Shown: positions 7,184-16,140, numbered from the stretch's first letter. The stretch is DNA of 64,000 nucleotides from CAZIPE01 sp964541305 (GCA_964541305.1 CAZIPE010000002.1:11513-75512); one strand, 5' to 3'. The notes: generated by a model from the letters alone, not told the origin. A program made the numbers and translations.

Positions 7184-8428
7184 TTACTTAACAAGTTCGG
7201 CGCTTACCACGAGACGGTTATCGTAACTGTCAGATTGCCATTTTCCTGCACAGGTAATAATTTCAAGACGGGAATCGTTACTTTTTTCAAAAATCTTCTG
7301 CATTGGCACCTTATCTTTAGCGTATTCTTTTTTTCGAGTCACTTTATAAGTGACGCTTTCACCTCTACCGTTTGTAGTAGTGATGAGGTCGCCATTTTTA
7401 AGATCGCCAAGTTTGTCGAAGACTCCGCCGTAACCGCCCGTGAAGTGACCGACCATTACAGCAGGACCAGGCTTACCAGGGATGGCGCCTTTGTTATACC
7501 AACCAACAACACCATAGGCCTGGGGCACGGCAATTAAACCTTCCGAGGTAGTACCGAGTCCATCTACCTGAGCGTTTACACCAATAGAACTGATGACGAG
7601 ACGAACGGGGTGAGAAGGATCGCGCGCCACACGGTCATTTGCACTCGATGACGGTTTACCCTTGGGTGCAGTCTGGGCAACTGGCACCTCAACTTCAATG
7701 ACTGGAGCACCAATAGGCTGGGCAATAACTGGTTGGGCATCGAGACGCGTCACAAAACCAAATACGGCAATCGCAAGAACCCCGCAAGTGAGTGCACTAG
7801 CGACGACTGTGCGAATATGGCTTGCAGATGAGGTATTGGCTGAAGTCATCTGTTCAGTAAGGGTTGGAGTGTAGAGAGCCTTAAGATTTGCTTCTAGGTG
7901 CTCGGATTGAGGGGGTGTGGAAGTTGGCTGTTGCTGAGGTTGAGCTTGAGGTAATTCAACTGGTGACTTCTGAGCAACCTGCACGGGTGTATGATAGTTT
8001 TGCTGACGTTTAGTAATTGAATCAAGGTACGAAGCCTCGGGTTGTGATGTAGGTGCAACGGGTTGCTGTTGAGCTGGTTGTACCGGTGCAACCTTAACTG
8101 ATTGAGGGGCGACAGGTGCAACTCGCTGAACAGGAGTGGCAACAGGAGCTACGGCGCCAACTGGTTGGACCTGTTGTACCGCTGGTTCAATAGGTGTGAC
8201 GGTTTGTGGAATCGACTGAGGAATAGATGAGATGGAAGACGTAGGGTCCACAGCCTGTTGTTGCACCACTTCTGTTTCACTAATTCCTGCGCGTTTACGT
8301 GCGTAGGTATCTAGATGCACTTTGCGTACGTGAGTATGATCGCGTGAAGGTGTGCGACGTCGTCCTGGAGTGGTGGTAAAAGTGGTGTCCATTTTTTTGT
8401 ATTTGTTTTTGATACCGTAACGAGTCAC
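7184..8428 (-). CDS. Sortase with long Pro/Gln-rich N-terminal region
   Basis: A transpeptidase that cleaves a C-terminal sorting motif and fixes surface proteins to the wall or to each other. Numbered from the GTG at 8428 (414 residues), residues 1-200 are a basic then Pro/Gln/Val-rich low-complexity region, about 205-228 is a membrane helix, and the sortase barrel fills about 270-414. Catalytic residues are visible: His near 328 (VGHFTGG), Cys near 393 (IITCAGK) and Arg near 405 (YDNRLVV). ATG 8392 (MDTTFTTTPG) is an equally good start. The next gene upstream encodes an anchored surface protein, a likely substrate. An intrinsic terminator follows. Confidence 0.88.
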   Translation of the reverse strand: MTRYGIKNKYKKMDTTFTTTPGRRRTPSRDHTHVRKVHLDTYARKRAGISETEVVQQQAVDPTSSISSIPQSIPQTVTPIEPAVQQVQPVGAVAPVATPVQRVAPVAPQSVKVAPVQPAQQQPVAPTSQPEASYLDSITKRQQNYHTPVQVAQKSPVELPQAQPQQQPTSTPPQSEHLEANLKALYTPTLTEQMTSANTSSASHIRTVVASALTCGVLAIAVFGFVTRLDAQPVIAQPIGAPVIEVEVPVAQTAPKGKPSSSANDRVARDPSHPVRLVISSIGVNAQVDGLGTTSEGLIAVPQAYGVVGWYNKGAIPGKPGPAVMVGHFTGGYGGVFDKLGDLKNGDLITTTNGRGESVTYKVTRKKEYAKDKVPMQKIFEKSNDSRLEIITCAGKWQSDSYDNRLVVSAELVK

Positions 8429-8523
8429 ATTATGTGTTGATTCGTAGTTGTATCTATTGTTTTATGAGTTTTTTGATTTTATCTGTTACTCATTTTCAAT
8501 TCTACTTGTGCTTACAAGGCGTG

Positions 8524-9915
8524 TCAAGCTTTATGTAGTTTTCTTCTCCAAATGATGGCTAGTGCAGCGGTGACGAAGACCATCACAAAAGCTATGGGCA
8601 GTATTTTATTGTTGTTACTAACACCGCTTTCAGGCGTGCCGGGGGTGAAGGTGATCTCAGCATCAGCAGGCAATTGCAGTCCCACTATAGCTGAAATGTT
8701 TGCGGGCTTGTTTACATAGGTGTTAGCCGTCTTTGAAGTGACTGATACGGTTAATGTACAAGAAGTTTGACCTGCTGCACTATCTCCACTATAACTAACT
8801 TGTTTTTTATCCTGAGAAACCACTATCTCTCCATTTTGACACGTCGTCACGATATTTGGTTCATTAGCTACAACTAATGATGTTGGGAGGGTGTCGGTGA
8901 ACGACCAACCAGCTTTTTCCAGCAAGTCGTTAGTATTAGTGACCGTAAATATCATTCGTGATGTACCGCCCGTTGGCACGACATCGGGAGAGAATGACTT
9001 ATCTAATTTTGGTGATGCATCTGCAATCTGAATATTATCGAGCGCGTTATCATTGCCGTATCCACCACCCTCTTCATTTATCATTCTAAGCCCTACGGAG
9101 GTATTGTTTGTTAATACCGCTCTATCGGTAAATATACGTGCGGCAAGCACTTCATTTGAAGATGTACTGCCAGAACCATTACTACCCAACGGTGGAGGTG
9201 TGAATGTTTCAGAATTGGGGTGGTTGCACACGTTAATCGGATCTTGATTAATACGGCGTGGCGTACCGCCATCAAGTAAGTAAAAGACGTGTTGGGCCTG
9301 GACGGTTCCATCGAACGTACAGTTCACTGATGCCGTATCTAGCTGTGAAATTACAAATCTTCTAATGCCGCCCGCTAGATCAACAGATCCTTCTGTCTCA
9401 AATTGCACCAGATCCGCACCTGGGTCGGCCCACAGGTTGCCATAATCAGTGTAAGCGGTCAGTGCTTTGTTTGTCGCAGGATCAGCTACGCCGTCCAATA
9501 CTCCCATTGCATACGCCATTCGTCTTACCTGATCGTACGCACCAGTTAAATTTGTTCCGCTATTGGCGCCGCCATTTCCAACACTACAGTTACTGTTCGC
9601 AAACTCATTGTCAGGGGTGTTGAACGAAAGTACTTCGCCATTACAGTTTGTCAACCATGCCGCATTCGCAGTGTACGTCATGCTTTCGAGCCCATTATAA
9701 TTAGTCAGTAACACAGGGCCAGTTGCAGAAGTATTTTGAAAATTCTCGGCATAAATAACAGTTGGTGTCTCGGGTACATTAGGAGAACCCGGTGATGCAT
9801 TGGCAGTGTTGTGCCTCGACAAAATACTCATAGTGAATACTGAAGTTACAATGACCAGGCCGAATAATATTTTAATACCGAAGTGCCTAAAACCACTTAC
9901 TCTTAGTACGTGCAT
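8524..9915 (-). CDS. Surface protein with signal peptide and C-terminal membrane anchor
   Basis: A 463-residue exported protein. The N-terminus has basic residues then a hydrophobic core (KILFGLVIVTSVFTMSIL) with likely cleavage after TANA. The ectodomain is Thr/Asn/Ser-rich and looks like beta-sandwich surface repeats of the DUF11 type (FTVTNTNDLLEKAGWSFTDT). The C-terminus has TPESG, a hydrophobic helix and the tail WRRKLHKA. This is the architecture of a sortase substrate with an atypical motif. I chose ATG 9915 because AAAGGA lies 6 bases upstream; the frame is open a further 37 codons without support. A TATAGT box about 50 bases upstream may be the -10. Confidence 0.75.
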   Translation of the reverse strand: MHVLRVSGFRHFGIKILFGLVIVTSVFTMSILSRHNTANASPGSPNVPETPTVIYAENFQNTSATGPVLLTNYNGLESMTYTANAAWLTNCNGEVLSFNTPDNEFANSNCSVGNGGANSGTNLTGAYDQVRRMAYAMGVLDGVADPATNKALTAYTDYGNLWADPGADLVQFETEGSVDLAGGIRRFVISQLDTASVNCTFDGTVQAQHVFYLLDGGTPRRINQDPINVCNHPNSETFTPPPLGSNGSGSTSSNEVLAARIFTDRAVLTNNTSVGLRMINEEGGGYGNDNALDNIQIADASPKLDKSFSPDVVPTGGTSRMIFTVTNTNDLLEKAGWSFTDTLPTSLVVANEPNIVTTCQNGEIVVSQDKKQVSYSGDSAAGQTSCTLTVSVTSKTANTYVNKPANISAIVGLQLPADAEITFTPGTPESGVSNNNKILPIAFVMVFVTAALAIIWRRKLHKA

Positions 9916-9995
9916 GTACAGTCCTTTTGTTTTTATTGCGCGATTTATGTTTTTACTTGATGCACTATAGAGTGTACACGCATTCGAACATAACA

Positions 9996-10892
9996 TCAAA
10001 CTGGTAATGCTTGATGGGGGGCGCAATGAGTCTTGACCGTACAGTCCTGACAGACAAGAATTAATTTATTACATGATGCATCGGCACAGTTTATAAATCT
10101 ACTCGTCTTTGCGTTGCAATGTACACAATTACCTATATCTTTGGCTTGGGTTGAAAATGTATGATTCATACGACCATCGAAAATATAGAGCGATCCTTCC
10201 CACAGGCCTTTATCGCCATACTTTTCTCCGTATTTCACTATGCCACCATCTATCTGGTAGACCTCTTTGAAACCTCGGTTTTTCATTAAAACAGAGAGTA
10301 TTTCACAACGAATACCACCCGTGCAATAGGTCACAATAGGTCGCTTCTTAATGGCATCGTATTTAGGATCTTCTAATTCTTTAAGAAAATCAGGTGTCGT
10401 TTCAACTTGTGGTATCAGAGCATCTTTAAATCTGCCTACCTGCGCTTCGTAGCTATTTCTGCCATCAAAAAAGATGACCTCATCACCCCGTTCCTCTATT
10501 AGTGCATGGAGTTGTTCAGGCTTGAGATGCACGCCACCACCTACAACGCCTTTTTCATCAACCTGTAACTCATCAGTGGCGTGGAAAGCCACAAGTTCCT
10601 CGCGTACTTTCACAGACAGCTTTGGAAATTCACTACCGTCTCCATCTGACCATTTATACATAATGTTTTTAAATAGTATCGAGCGATTCATTTCCCGCTT
10701 ATACTCGCGCAGATTTTCAATCTTGCCACCAAGTGTTCCATTGATCCCGTGTGGTGAAATAATGATTCGACCTTTAAGTTCAAGTCGTGTACATAACTCT
10801 CGTTGCCAGCGCATAGTGATACCTGGGTCATGTACTGGCACAAATTTGTAGTAAAGAATTACCTTATTTTGTGGGTTATCAATCTTTTTCAT
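9996..10892 (-). CDS. trhO: tRNA uridine(34) hydroxylase TrhO (rhodanese family)
   Basis: TrhO (YceA, UPF0176) makes 5-hydroxyuridine at tRNA position 34. The 298-residue protein has the N-terminal ferredoxin-like domain (GRIIISPHGINGTLGG), a rhodanese domain with active Cys near 190 in CTGGIRC, the family signature GFKEVYQIDGGIVKYGEKYG and a Cys-rich C-terminus (CVHC, CxDC) likely to bind metal. The frame is open back to 11006, but I chose ATG 10892 because a TACAAT box lies 8 bases before it and the extra 38 residues do not fit the family. Length is normal. Confidence 0.93.
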   Translation of the reverse strand: MKKIDNPQNKVILYYKFVPVHDPGITMRWQRELCTRLELKGRIIISPHGINGTLGGKIENLREYKREMNRSILFKNIMYKWSDGDGSEFPKLSVKVREELVAFHATDELQVDEKGVVGGGVHLKPEQLHALIEERGDEVIFFDGRNSYEAQVGRFKDALIPQVETTPDFLKELEDPKYDAIKKRPIVTYCTGGIRCEILSVLMKNRGFKEVYQIDGGIVKYGEKYGDKGLWEGSLYIFDGRMNHTFSTQAKDIGNCVHCNAKTSRFINCADASCNKLILVCQDCTVKTHCAPHQALPV

Positions 10893-10900
10893 CTTGAAAT

Positions 10901-10909
10901 ATTGTATCA
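10901..10909 (-). promoter_or_regulatory. Extended -10 promoter, leaderless, for trhO
   Basis: Minus strand TGATACAAT, 8 bases from ATG 10892. It is back to back with the ABC-operon promoter 31 bases away, which uses the same nonamer. Confidence 0.7.
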
Positions 10910-10939
10910 CACCCCTGTTTTGGAAGATATTGACAGTTA

Positions 10940-10948
10940 TGATACAAT
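10940..10948 (+). promoter_or_regulatory. Extended -10 promoter for the ABC exporter leader
   Basis: Plus strand TGATACAAT. The expected start near 10955 gives a leader of about 150 bases before the first ABC gene, unlike the leaderless genes around it. Confidence 0.65.
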
Positions 10949-10976
10949 GTAACATTAGTAATATTAAACTAACGGA

Positions 10977-11033
10977 AAGGGCAGGAAAAACATGGTCTAC
11001 ACACAAACATACTCAACTGACGCTACTGCCCTT
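10977..11033 (+). promoter_or_regulatory. Long-range stem masking the leader ORF's ribosome binding site
   Basis: AAGGGCAG at 10977-10984, which includes the leader ORF's Shine-Dalgarno region, is exactly complementary over 8 bases to CTGCCCTT at 11026-11033 inside the 3' part of the leader ORF. A ribosome translating the leader would open this stem. Confidence 0.55.
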
Positions 11034-11045
11034 ATGGCTGACTAG
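10992..11045 (+). CDS. 17-aa leader peptide upstream of the ABC exporter
   Basis: A short frame, MVYTQTYSTDATALMAD then TAG, preceded by GGGCAGGA about 6 bases before the ATG. It sits in the about 150-base leader of the two-gene ABC exporter, ends 63 bases before the first ABC gene, and overlaps one arm of an RNA stem. Position and structure suggest a regulatory leader whose translation sets expression of the exporter. In Bacillus the heterodimeric multidrug exporter BmrCD is controlled by such a leader ORF (BmrB). The sequence itself resembles no leader peptide I know. The function is inferred from context only. Confidence 0.55.
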   Translation: MVYTQTYSTDATALMAD

Positions 11046-11088
11046 CCCCGCTTACAAAACCTACAAAAAGTTACGACATTTTAACAAG

Positions 11089-11105
11089 AACGGCAGGAGG
11101 CCGTT
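11089..11105 (+). promoter_or_regulatory. Hairpin with the ABC gene's Shine-Dalgarno in its loop
   Basis: AACGGC (11089-11094) and GCCGTT (11100-11105) form a perfect 6-bp stem closing on the loop AGGAG, the core of the Shine-Dalgarno of the gene starting at 11109. The CCGTT arm could also pair with AACGG at 10971-10975, which would allow two alternative folds. Confidence 0.6.
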
Positions 11106-11108
11106 ACT

Positions 11109-12866
11109 ATGACAACTAATAAAGATATTATGAAACTATTCTGGCGCGAAGCGTACCATTCACCACGGCACCTTATTTTTGTACTTATAAATATTCCGAT
11201 TACCGTAACCGTTGGTGCATTCCTCGGACCCTACTGCATTTCACTCATTCTAGGGAACATCCAAACTGGTAAAGTGGCTTTTGATTACAACGCCTGGCTT
11301 ATTGTAGGGTTTGCCTTAACTCAACTCTATGGTGAATTCATTGGATGGCGCCTCAACTTGTACGCCGTATGGAATCTTGAAACAAAGGCTCAGCGCGACC
11401 TTAATCAAAAGGTTTTCGGTCACCTTTCTCGCCAATCTACCAACTTTCACGCAAATCGTTTTGGTGGATCACTTGTTTCTCAAACAAATAAGCTGATAGG
11501 TGGATTTGAGCGTTTTTGGGATACTATTTTCTTCCAACTACTCCCCGCTGCAACCAGCATTCTAGCCGCAACTATCATTCTCTCATTTGTATTTTGGCAA
11601 TACGCACTATTTCTATTTATTTTATCGATTGTAATGATTATAGCCATCTACTTTGGTTCACGTTATTTAGTTGCTTCAAACAAGGCGGAAGCTCAGGCTG
11701 GCACAAAACTTACTGGAAGTTTAGCTGATGCAATGACAAACATATTGGCCATTAAAAGTCACAGTAGCGAAAGTGCGGAGTTAAAGCATTACAGCAAGCT
11801 GGCGAATAACGTACGAGAAAAGTCACTTATTAATATGTGGGGTTTCTTGAAGGTAAGTAGCGTCTATGCGACACTTACAAGCTTACTTAATATTTCCGCA
11901 GTTGTCGGGGCGTTGTGGGCGGCAAATAGTGGCTTCATCGGGCTTTCTACCATCTATCTTTGCGTTACCTATTCATTCACAGTTGCTCGGCAAATATGGG
12001 AAATGAATAATATTATGCGAAACTACAACCGCGTTATGGGCGATGCTTTCGATATGGTTGAAATACTGAGTATCTCACCGGAGATTAAAGACCCTTCCTC
12101 TCCCGAAAAGTCTCGCATTAGCCGAGGGTCTATTGAGTTTAAAAACGTCACCTTTACCCATAATGAAAATAATGACCCGTTGTTCAAGGGATTTGATGTG
12201 CGTATCAAGCAGGGCGAGAAGATTGGTCTCGTCGGGCACTCGGGGTCAGGCAAGACAAGTCTGACAAAGCTCCTTTTGCGTTTTTCAGATATTCAAGAGG
12301 GTACTATATCTATCGATGGGCAGGATATTACGACTATCACCCAAAATGACCTTCGATCTCATATCGCATATGTGCCTCAAGAGCCTATGCTCTTCCACCG
12401 ATCGCTTGAGGAGAATATTTCCTACGGTAATCCAGGAGCTTCCCAACAAGAAGTGGAAGGTGTGGCCAAGCTAGCAAATGCTCACGAGTTCATCATGAAA
12501 CTCCCTCAAAAATACAAAACCCTCGTGGGCGAACGGGGCGTAAAGTTATCAGGCGGTCAAAGACAGCGCGTAGCTATTGCCCGTGCGATGATTAAGAACG
12601 CTCCGATTCTTATACTAGACGAGGCTACTTCAGCCCTAGATTCTGAGAGTGAAAGTCTCATACAAGAAGCGTTATGGCGCTTAATGCAAAACCGCACCGC
12701 AATTGTTATTGCTCACCGCCTTTCCACCATTCAAAAGATGGACCGCATTATAGTCCTAGACGAAGGTAAAATTGTAGAACAAGGTACCCACAAAGAGTTG
12801 ATCCGCTTAAATGGAAACTACGCGAAACTATGGGCTCATCAATCTGGAGGATTTCTAGATGACTGA
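11109..12866 (+). CDS. ABC exporter subunit 1 (fused membrane and ATPase domains)
   Basis: A half-transporter of 585 residues: six membrane helices in about 1-320, then an ATPase domain. Walker A is GLVGHSGSGKTS, the signature LSGGQRQR starts near 480, Walker B is ILILDEATSALD with the catalytic Glu, and the switch His is in IAHRLS. The complete exporter-type domain set points to a multidrug or lipid exporter; the substrate is unknown. It overlaps the next ABC gene by 8 bases, so the two very likely form a heterodimer. Its AGGAGG lies in a hairpin loop downstream of a leader ORF. Confidence 0.92.
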   Translation: MTTNKDIMKLFWREAYHSPRHLIFVLINIPITVTVGAFLGPYCISLILGNIQTGKVAFDYNAWLIVGFALTQLYGEFIGWRLNLYAVWNLETKAQRDLNQKVFGHLSRQSTNFHANRFGGSLVSQTNKLIGGFERFWDTIFFQLLPAATSILAATIILSFVFWQYALFLFILSIVMIIAIYFGSRYLVASNKAEAQAGTKLTGSLADAMTNILAIKSHSSESAELKHYSKLANNVREKSLINMWGFLKVSSVYATLTSLLNISAVVGALWAANSGFIGLSTIYLCVTYSFTVARQIWEMNNIMRNYNRVMGDAFDMVEILSISPEIKDPSSPEKSRISRGSIEFKNVTFTHNENNDPLFKGFDVRIKQGEKIGLVGHSGSGKTSLTKLLLRFSDIQEGTISIDGQDITTITQNDLRSHIAYVPQEPMLFHRSLEENISYGNPGASQQEVEGVAKLANAHEFIMKLPQKYKTLVGERGVKLSGGQRQRVAIARAMIKNAPILILDEATSALDSESESLIQEALWRLMQNRTAIVIAHRLSTIQKMDRIIVLDEGKIVEQGTHKELIRLNGNYAKLWAHQSGGFLDD

Positions 12867-14673
12867 GATAGCAGAAAATTCAACGCTTTCTGTAAAAAGA
12901 CGTCTTAGTTTAAGTTTTCGGATGCTTAAACAGGCGTGGATATTACGACCGGTCGCCATGCTACTTTACTTTGCTGGAGCATTTCTTGAAATTGCAAGTT
13001 CAATCGTAGCAATATACGCTACCGCTCGCCTGGGTGGATTACTTGCCAACTTTGCTACTGGTGGTAGCACCTCGGGTATCTGGCAGTGGCTCTGGGTGGA
13101 TATAATTAGCGGCATGTTTATTGGGTTTGGTTTCCTGCTAATGAGCTATTCGAAACGAATGCTTTACTTTGCCTTTGTGCGATGGTCTACGACTTCATTT
13201 CAGCGCGCACTGTGCACCATAGACCTACCTGCCTATTATGATGATTCTATCCGCAACCAAATCAATAAGGTATCTGGCGCATACACATGGCAACTACCCA
13301 ACCTCAACGGATCAAACTTAGATCTAATATATGGCATATTGCGATTTATAGCCATTACACTCGTTGTCTCTCAAATTACGTGGTGGATAGTCCCACTTAT
13401 TGGTATATTTTTGATACCAACCCTTTTGGGCGAGAGTCGTATGGCAAAATTGCAATGGTTCGTATGGGACGAGAAAGGGGATCAACGGCATATATTCTGG
13501 GGGCTTGATTGGATTATCCGAAACGCCAAAGGTCAGATGGAACTACGTAGTTCACAGGCGACCAATTACGTTCTCAATAAAATATATCGTATGAATACCG
13601 ATTTTTATAGCGAGCAAGAAAAGCGATATAAGCATGCTAACAAGTTACTCATCCCCACGAAAATATCTGAAAGCATTGGGACGGCAATTGGTGCTGTTGT
13701 TGTATTGCGACAATTTTTAAGTGGCACCATAGCATTGGAAAGGTACTTCTTCCTTTCAGGGGCGCTCATACGCGTAGGCGGCGCTCTTAATAGCATTTTC
13801 GGGACCCTCTCGCAGATGCAGGAATCATTATTATTCGCCGATAGCTACTTTAGTCTTATGGAAGATAGCCCAAAGATCAGTGACGCAAAGAACGCCACTC
13901 AGCTATCTACTCGTAAAGCTCCCGACATAGTTTTTGAGAATGTCAGTTTTACCTACCCCAAACAATCTAATCCAATTTTCAAAGACTTAAACCTTACCAT
14001 ATCTTCCGGCGAGCACGTAGCTCTAGTTGGCGAGAATGGTGCCGGCAAAAGCACACTGATTAAGCTCTTACTACGCTTCTATAAGCCCGATAGCGGACGA
14101 ATATTAATCAATGATATTGATTTGCAATCGTTACAAATTGAATCTTGGTATGAGCAAATAGCCACACTTTTTCAAACATTTAATGAGTATCCTTTGCCTA
14201 TTAAAGAAAATATACAAATTGGAAGATCTACAAAAAAACCTGATGCCACATTACTTCAAAGAGCTGCGAAGTTTGGTGGCGTAGATACAATGGTTAATAA
14301 TTACACACATGGATGGGATACGGTGTTAGACAGTAGCTTTAAAAAGGGCGTTGAACCAAGTGGCGGTCAATGGCAAAGAGTTGCCCTGTCTCGTGCATTC
14401 TATCGACAGGCGAATGTATTGATACTTGATGAACCAACTTCAGCAATTGATGCGAAAGCAGAATATACCATTTTTAACAATATCTTTGAACATTATAAGA
14501 ATAAGACGGCTCTCATTGTAAGCCACAGATTTAGCACCGTAAGACGTGCCGATAGAATCATTGTCTTAGATGAAGGCGCCATTATCGAACAAGGAACACA
14601 CAAAGAACTCATTCGGAAAAAAGGCTTATACGAGAGTATGTTCACTAAACAGGCTGAGGGCTACAGAGACTAG
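12859..14673 (+). CDS. ABC exporter subunit 2 (fused membrane and ATPase domains)
   Basis: Partner of the preceding half-transporter, 604 residues. An N-terminal helical membrane domain (about 1-330) includes a long cytoplasmic loop. In the ATPase domain Walker A is ALVGENGAGKST, the signature is PSGGQWQR (Pro in place of the usual Leu), Walker B is VLILDEPTSAID and the switch region is VSHRFSTV. The altered signature suggests the two ATP sites are not equivalent, as in known heterodimeric exporters, though both subunits keep the catalytic Glu. It converges on rplY with a 4-base overlap, so no separate terminator lies between them. Confidence 0.92.
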   Translation: MTEIAENSTLSVKRRLSLSFRMLKQAWILRPVAMLLYFAGAFLEIASSIVAIYATARLGGLLANFATGGSTSGIWQWLWVDIISGMFIGFGFLLMSYSKRMLYFAFVRWSTTSFQRALCTIDLPAYYDDSIRNQINKVSGAYTWQLPNLNGSNLDLIYGILRFIAITLVVSQITWWIVPLIGIFLIPTLLGESRMAKLQWFVWDEKGDQRHIFWGLDWIIRNAKGQMELRSSQATNYVLNKIYRMNTDFYSEQEKRYKHANKLLIPTKISESIGTAIGAVVVLRQFLSGTIALERYFFLSGALIRVGGALNSIFGTLSQMQESLLFADSYFSLMEDSPKISDAKNATQLSTRKAPDIVFENVSFTYPKQSNPIFKDLNLTISSGEHVALVGENGAGKSTLIKLLLRFYKPDSGRILINDIDLQSLQIESWYEQIATLFQTFNEYPLPIKENIQIGRSTKKPDATLLQRAAKFGGVDTMVNNYTHGWDTVLDSSFKKGVEPSGGQWQRVALSRAFYRQANVLILDEPTSAIDAKAEYTIFNNIFEHYKNKTALIVSHRFSTVRRADRIIVLDEGAIIEQGTHKELIRKKGLYESMFTKQAEGYRD

Positions 14674-15386
14674 TCAGACTTATCTGATTTTTCTTCGTCG
14701 GATTTTTCGCCCTCTTCAGCGGTGCCATGTTCAGATGGAACTTCACCTTCAGCACCCTCAGCTGGGGCTTCTTCTTCAGGCTCTTCTTCAACAGTCTGGT
14801 CTTTAACCAGGACAATTGGTTGAGAAAGGAATTCTTCGCGTTTCTCTTCATCGTCACCAATGGCAAGCAATTCGACAAGTTCAACACCTTCAGGAAGCTT
14901 AAGATCACCAATGTTAATACGATCATCAATCTCAACCAGATTCTCACCAGAAATTTCGATTGATTCAGGAAGACTGCGCGGCAACGCCCGAACTTCAACT
15001 GATTCAAGCGTGTGAAGAAGCACAAGACGGTTGTTTTCTGCAGGAATCTCACCTGTAATGTGAATTGGAATTTCTGCATCTACCACCTCATTTTGGTTCA
15101 AGGCCTGGAAGACCACGTGCTGCACTAAAGGCTTGAGAGGTACAAATTCAATTTCTTTAATGAGGGCAAGTGACTTTGCACCACCAACAGTAAGATCAAT
15201 TGGCTGACTCTTCCCAGCGTGCGAATATGCTTTGAGCATAGCAGGTCCATCAATAGTAATATGTATTGATTCTTTGCCATGTTCTTGCACAATTGCAGGC
15301 ACTTTACCTGATTCGCGTATTTTTGCAGCGGCATTCTTGCCAACGGCTTCTCGTTTTTCAGCTTCTAACTGTATATCCTGACTCAT
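14670..15386 (-). CDS. rplY: 50S ribosomal protein L25 (Ctc type)
   Basis: L25 binds 5S rRNA in the central protuberance of the large subunit. The 238-residue protein is the two-domain Ctc form: an N-terminal L25 domain (EAEKREAVGKNAAAKIRESG) and a C-terminal beta domain up to about 190, followed by a very acidic tail rich in Glu, Ser and Asp (about 195-238). A Shine-Dalgarno (GAGGAGA) lies about 13 bases before ATG 15386, and a TGTTACAAT box at 15426-15434 gives a leader of about 33 bases. It is transcribed divergently from dedA. Confidence 0.93.
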   Translation of the reverse strand: MSQDIQLEAEKREAVGKNAAAKIRESGKVPAIVQEHGKESIHITIDGPAMLKAYSHAGKSQPIDLTVGGAKSLALIKEIEFVPLKPLVQHVVFQALNQNEVVDAEIPIHITGEIPAENNRLVLLHTLESVEVRALPRSLPESIEISGENLVEIDDRINIGDLKLPEGVELVELLAIGDDEEKREEFLSQPIVLVKDQTVEEEPEEEAPAEGAEGEVPSEHGTAEEGEKSDEEKSDKSD

Positions 15387-15425
15387 CTGTTGTAATTTCT
15401 CCTCAACTATTTTTCGTTAGTTTCC

Positions 15426-15434
15426 ATTGTAACA
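15426..15434 (-). promoter_or_regulatory. Extended -10 promoter for rplY
   Basis: Minus strand TGTTACAAT. Unlike most promoters here it is about 40 bases from the start codon, leaving room for the visible Shine-Dalgarno. Confidence 0.6.
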
Positions 15435-15457
15435 GATATGCGCTTTAACTGAAAACT

Positions 15458-15466
15458 TGCTACAAT
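15458..15466 (+). promoter_or_regulatory. Extended -10 promoter, leaderless, for dedA
   Basis: TGCTACAAT. ATG 15475 is 8 bases past the box. ATG 15469 is only 2 bases past it and would lie upstream of the transcription start. Confidence 0.7.
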
Positions 15467-15474
15467 AGATGAAG

Positions 15475-16140
15475 ATGATTAGCCTCTCACCTGAAAAAAT
15501 TGTACGCGCGGGAATCTTTTTAGTTGCTGGTATTATTTTTGCAGAAAGCGGGCTACTAATTGGCTTCTTTCTACCTGGTGATAGCCTCCTGTTTACTGCT
15601 GGATTCTTGGCAAGTCAAGATATCGTAAATGTTCATGTGCTTGCCGCAGTGTGTTTTATTGCAGCCGTCGCGGGTGATAGCGTGGGCTATCATTTTGGTC
15701 ACAGCGTTGGCCCAAAGTTGCTCAAAAAACCTGACGGCAAGATATTTAAAAAGCAATATATTGCAGAGGCGGAAGCCTTTTACGAAAAACATGGTAAAAA
15801 GACTATTATTATTGCTCGCTTTGTGCCAATTGTTCGGACATTTGCGCCAATTGTGGCCGGCATCGGAAAAATGCACTACAGAACCTTCCTGGCCTACAAT
15901 GTCATCGGTGGTGCACTATGGACCCTTGGACTCACCTATGCAGGTTACTTCTTAGGACGCTCTGTTCCATGGGCGAAGGACTATCTAGAGCTCGTCATAC
16001 TTGGGGTGATATTCTTGAGTCTTGTACCGAGTATTGTTCATGTTCTCAGTAAGGCTGAGCATCGTCAAAAACTGAAAGATTTACCTAAGGTTTCTCTCCG
16101 AAGAATTCGACAGATTATTAAACGAGCTGAAAAAGACTAG
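15475..16140 (+). CDS. DedA family membrane protein
   Basis: DedA/SNARE-associated proteins are inner-membrane proteins now linked to lipid scrambling or flipping and to envelope homeostasis. The 221-residue protein carries the family signatures: ESGLLIGFFLPGDSLLF, GDSVGYHFGHSVGPKLL with reentrant-loop glycines, and ARFVPIVRTFAPIVAGIGKM followed by NVIGGALWT. The start was moved from ATG 15469 to ATG 15475 because of the promoter position. It ends overlapping uvrA, which converges on it, by 4 bases. Confidence 0.92.
   Translation: MISLSPEKIVRAGIFLVAGIIFAESGLLIGFFLPGDSLLFTAGFLASQDIVNVHVLAAVCFIAAVAGDSVGYHFGHSVGPKLLKKPDGKIFKKQYIAEAEAFYEKHGKKTIIIARFVPIVRTFAPIVAGIGKMHYRTFLAYNVIGGALWTLGLTYAGYFLGRSVPWAKDYLELVILGVIFLSLVPSIVHVLSKAEHRQKLKDLPKVSLRRIRQIIKRAEKD

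Noticed and set aside
10893..11006. N-terminal extension of TrhO by 38 residues
   Set aside because: The extension covers the promoters of trhO and of the ABC leader, is hydrophobic and unlike the family, and ATG 10892 has a -10 box at the leaderless distance.
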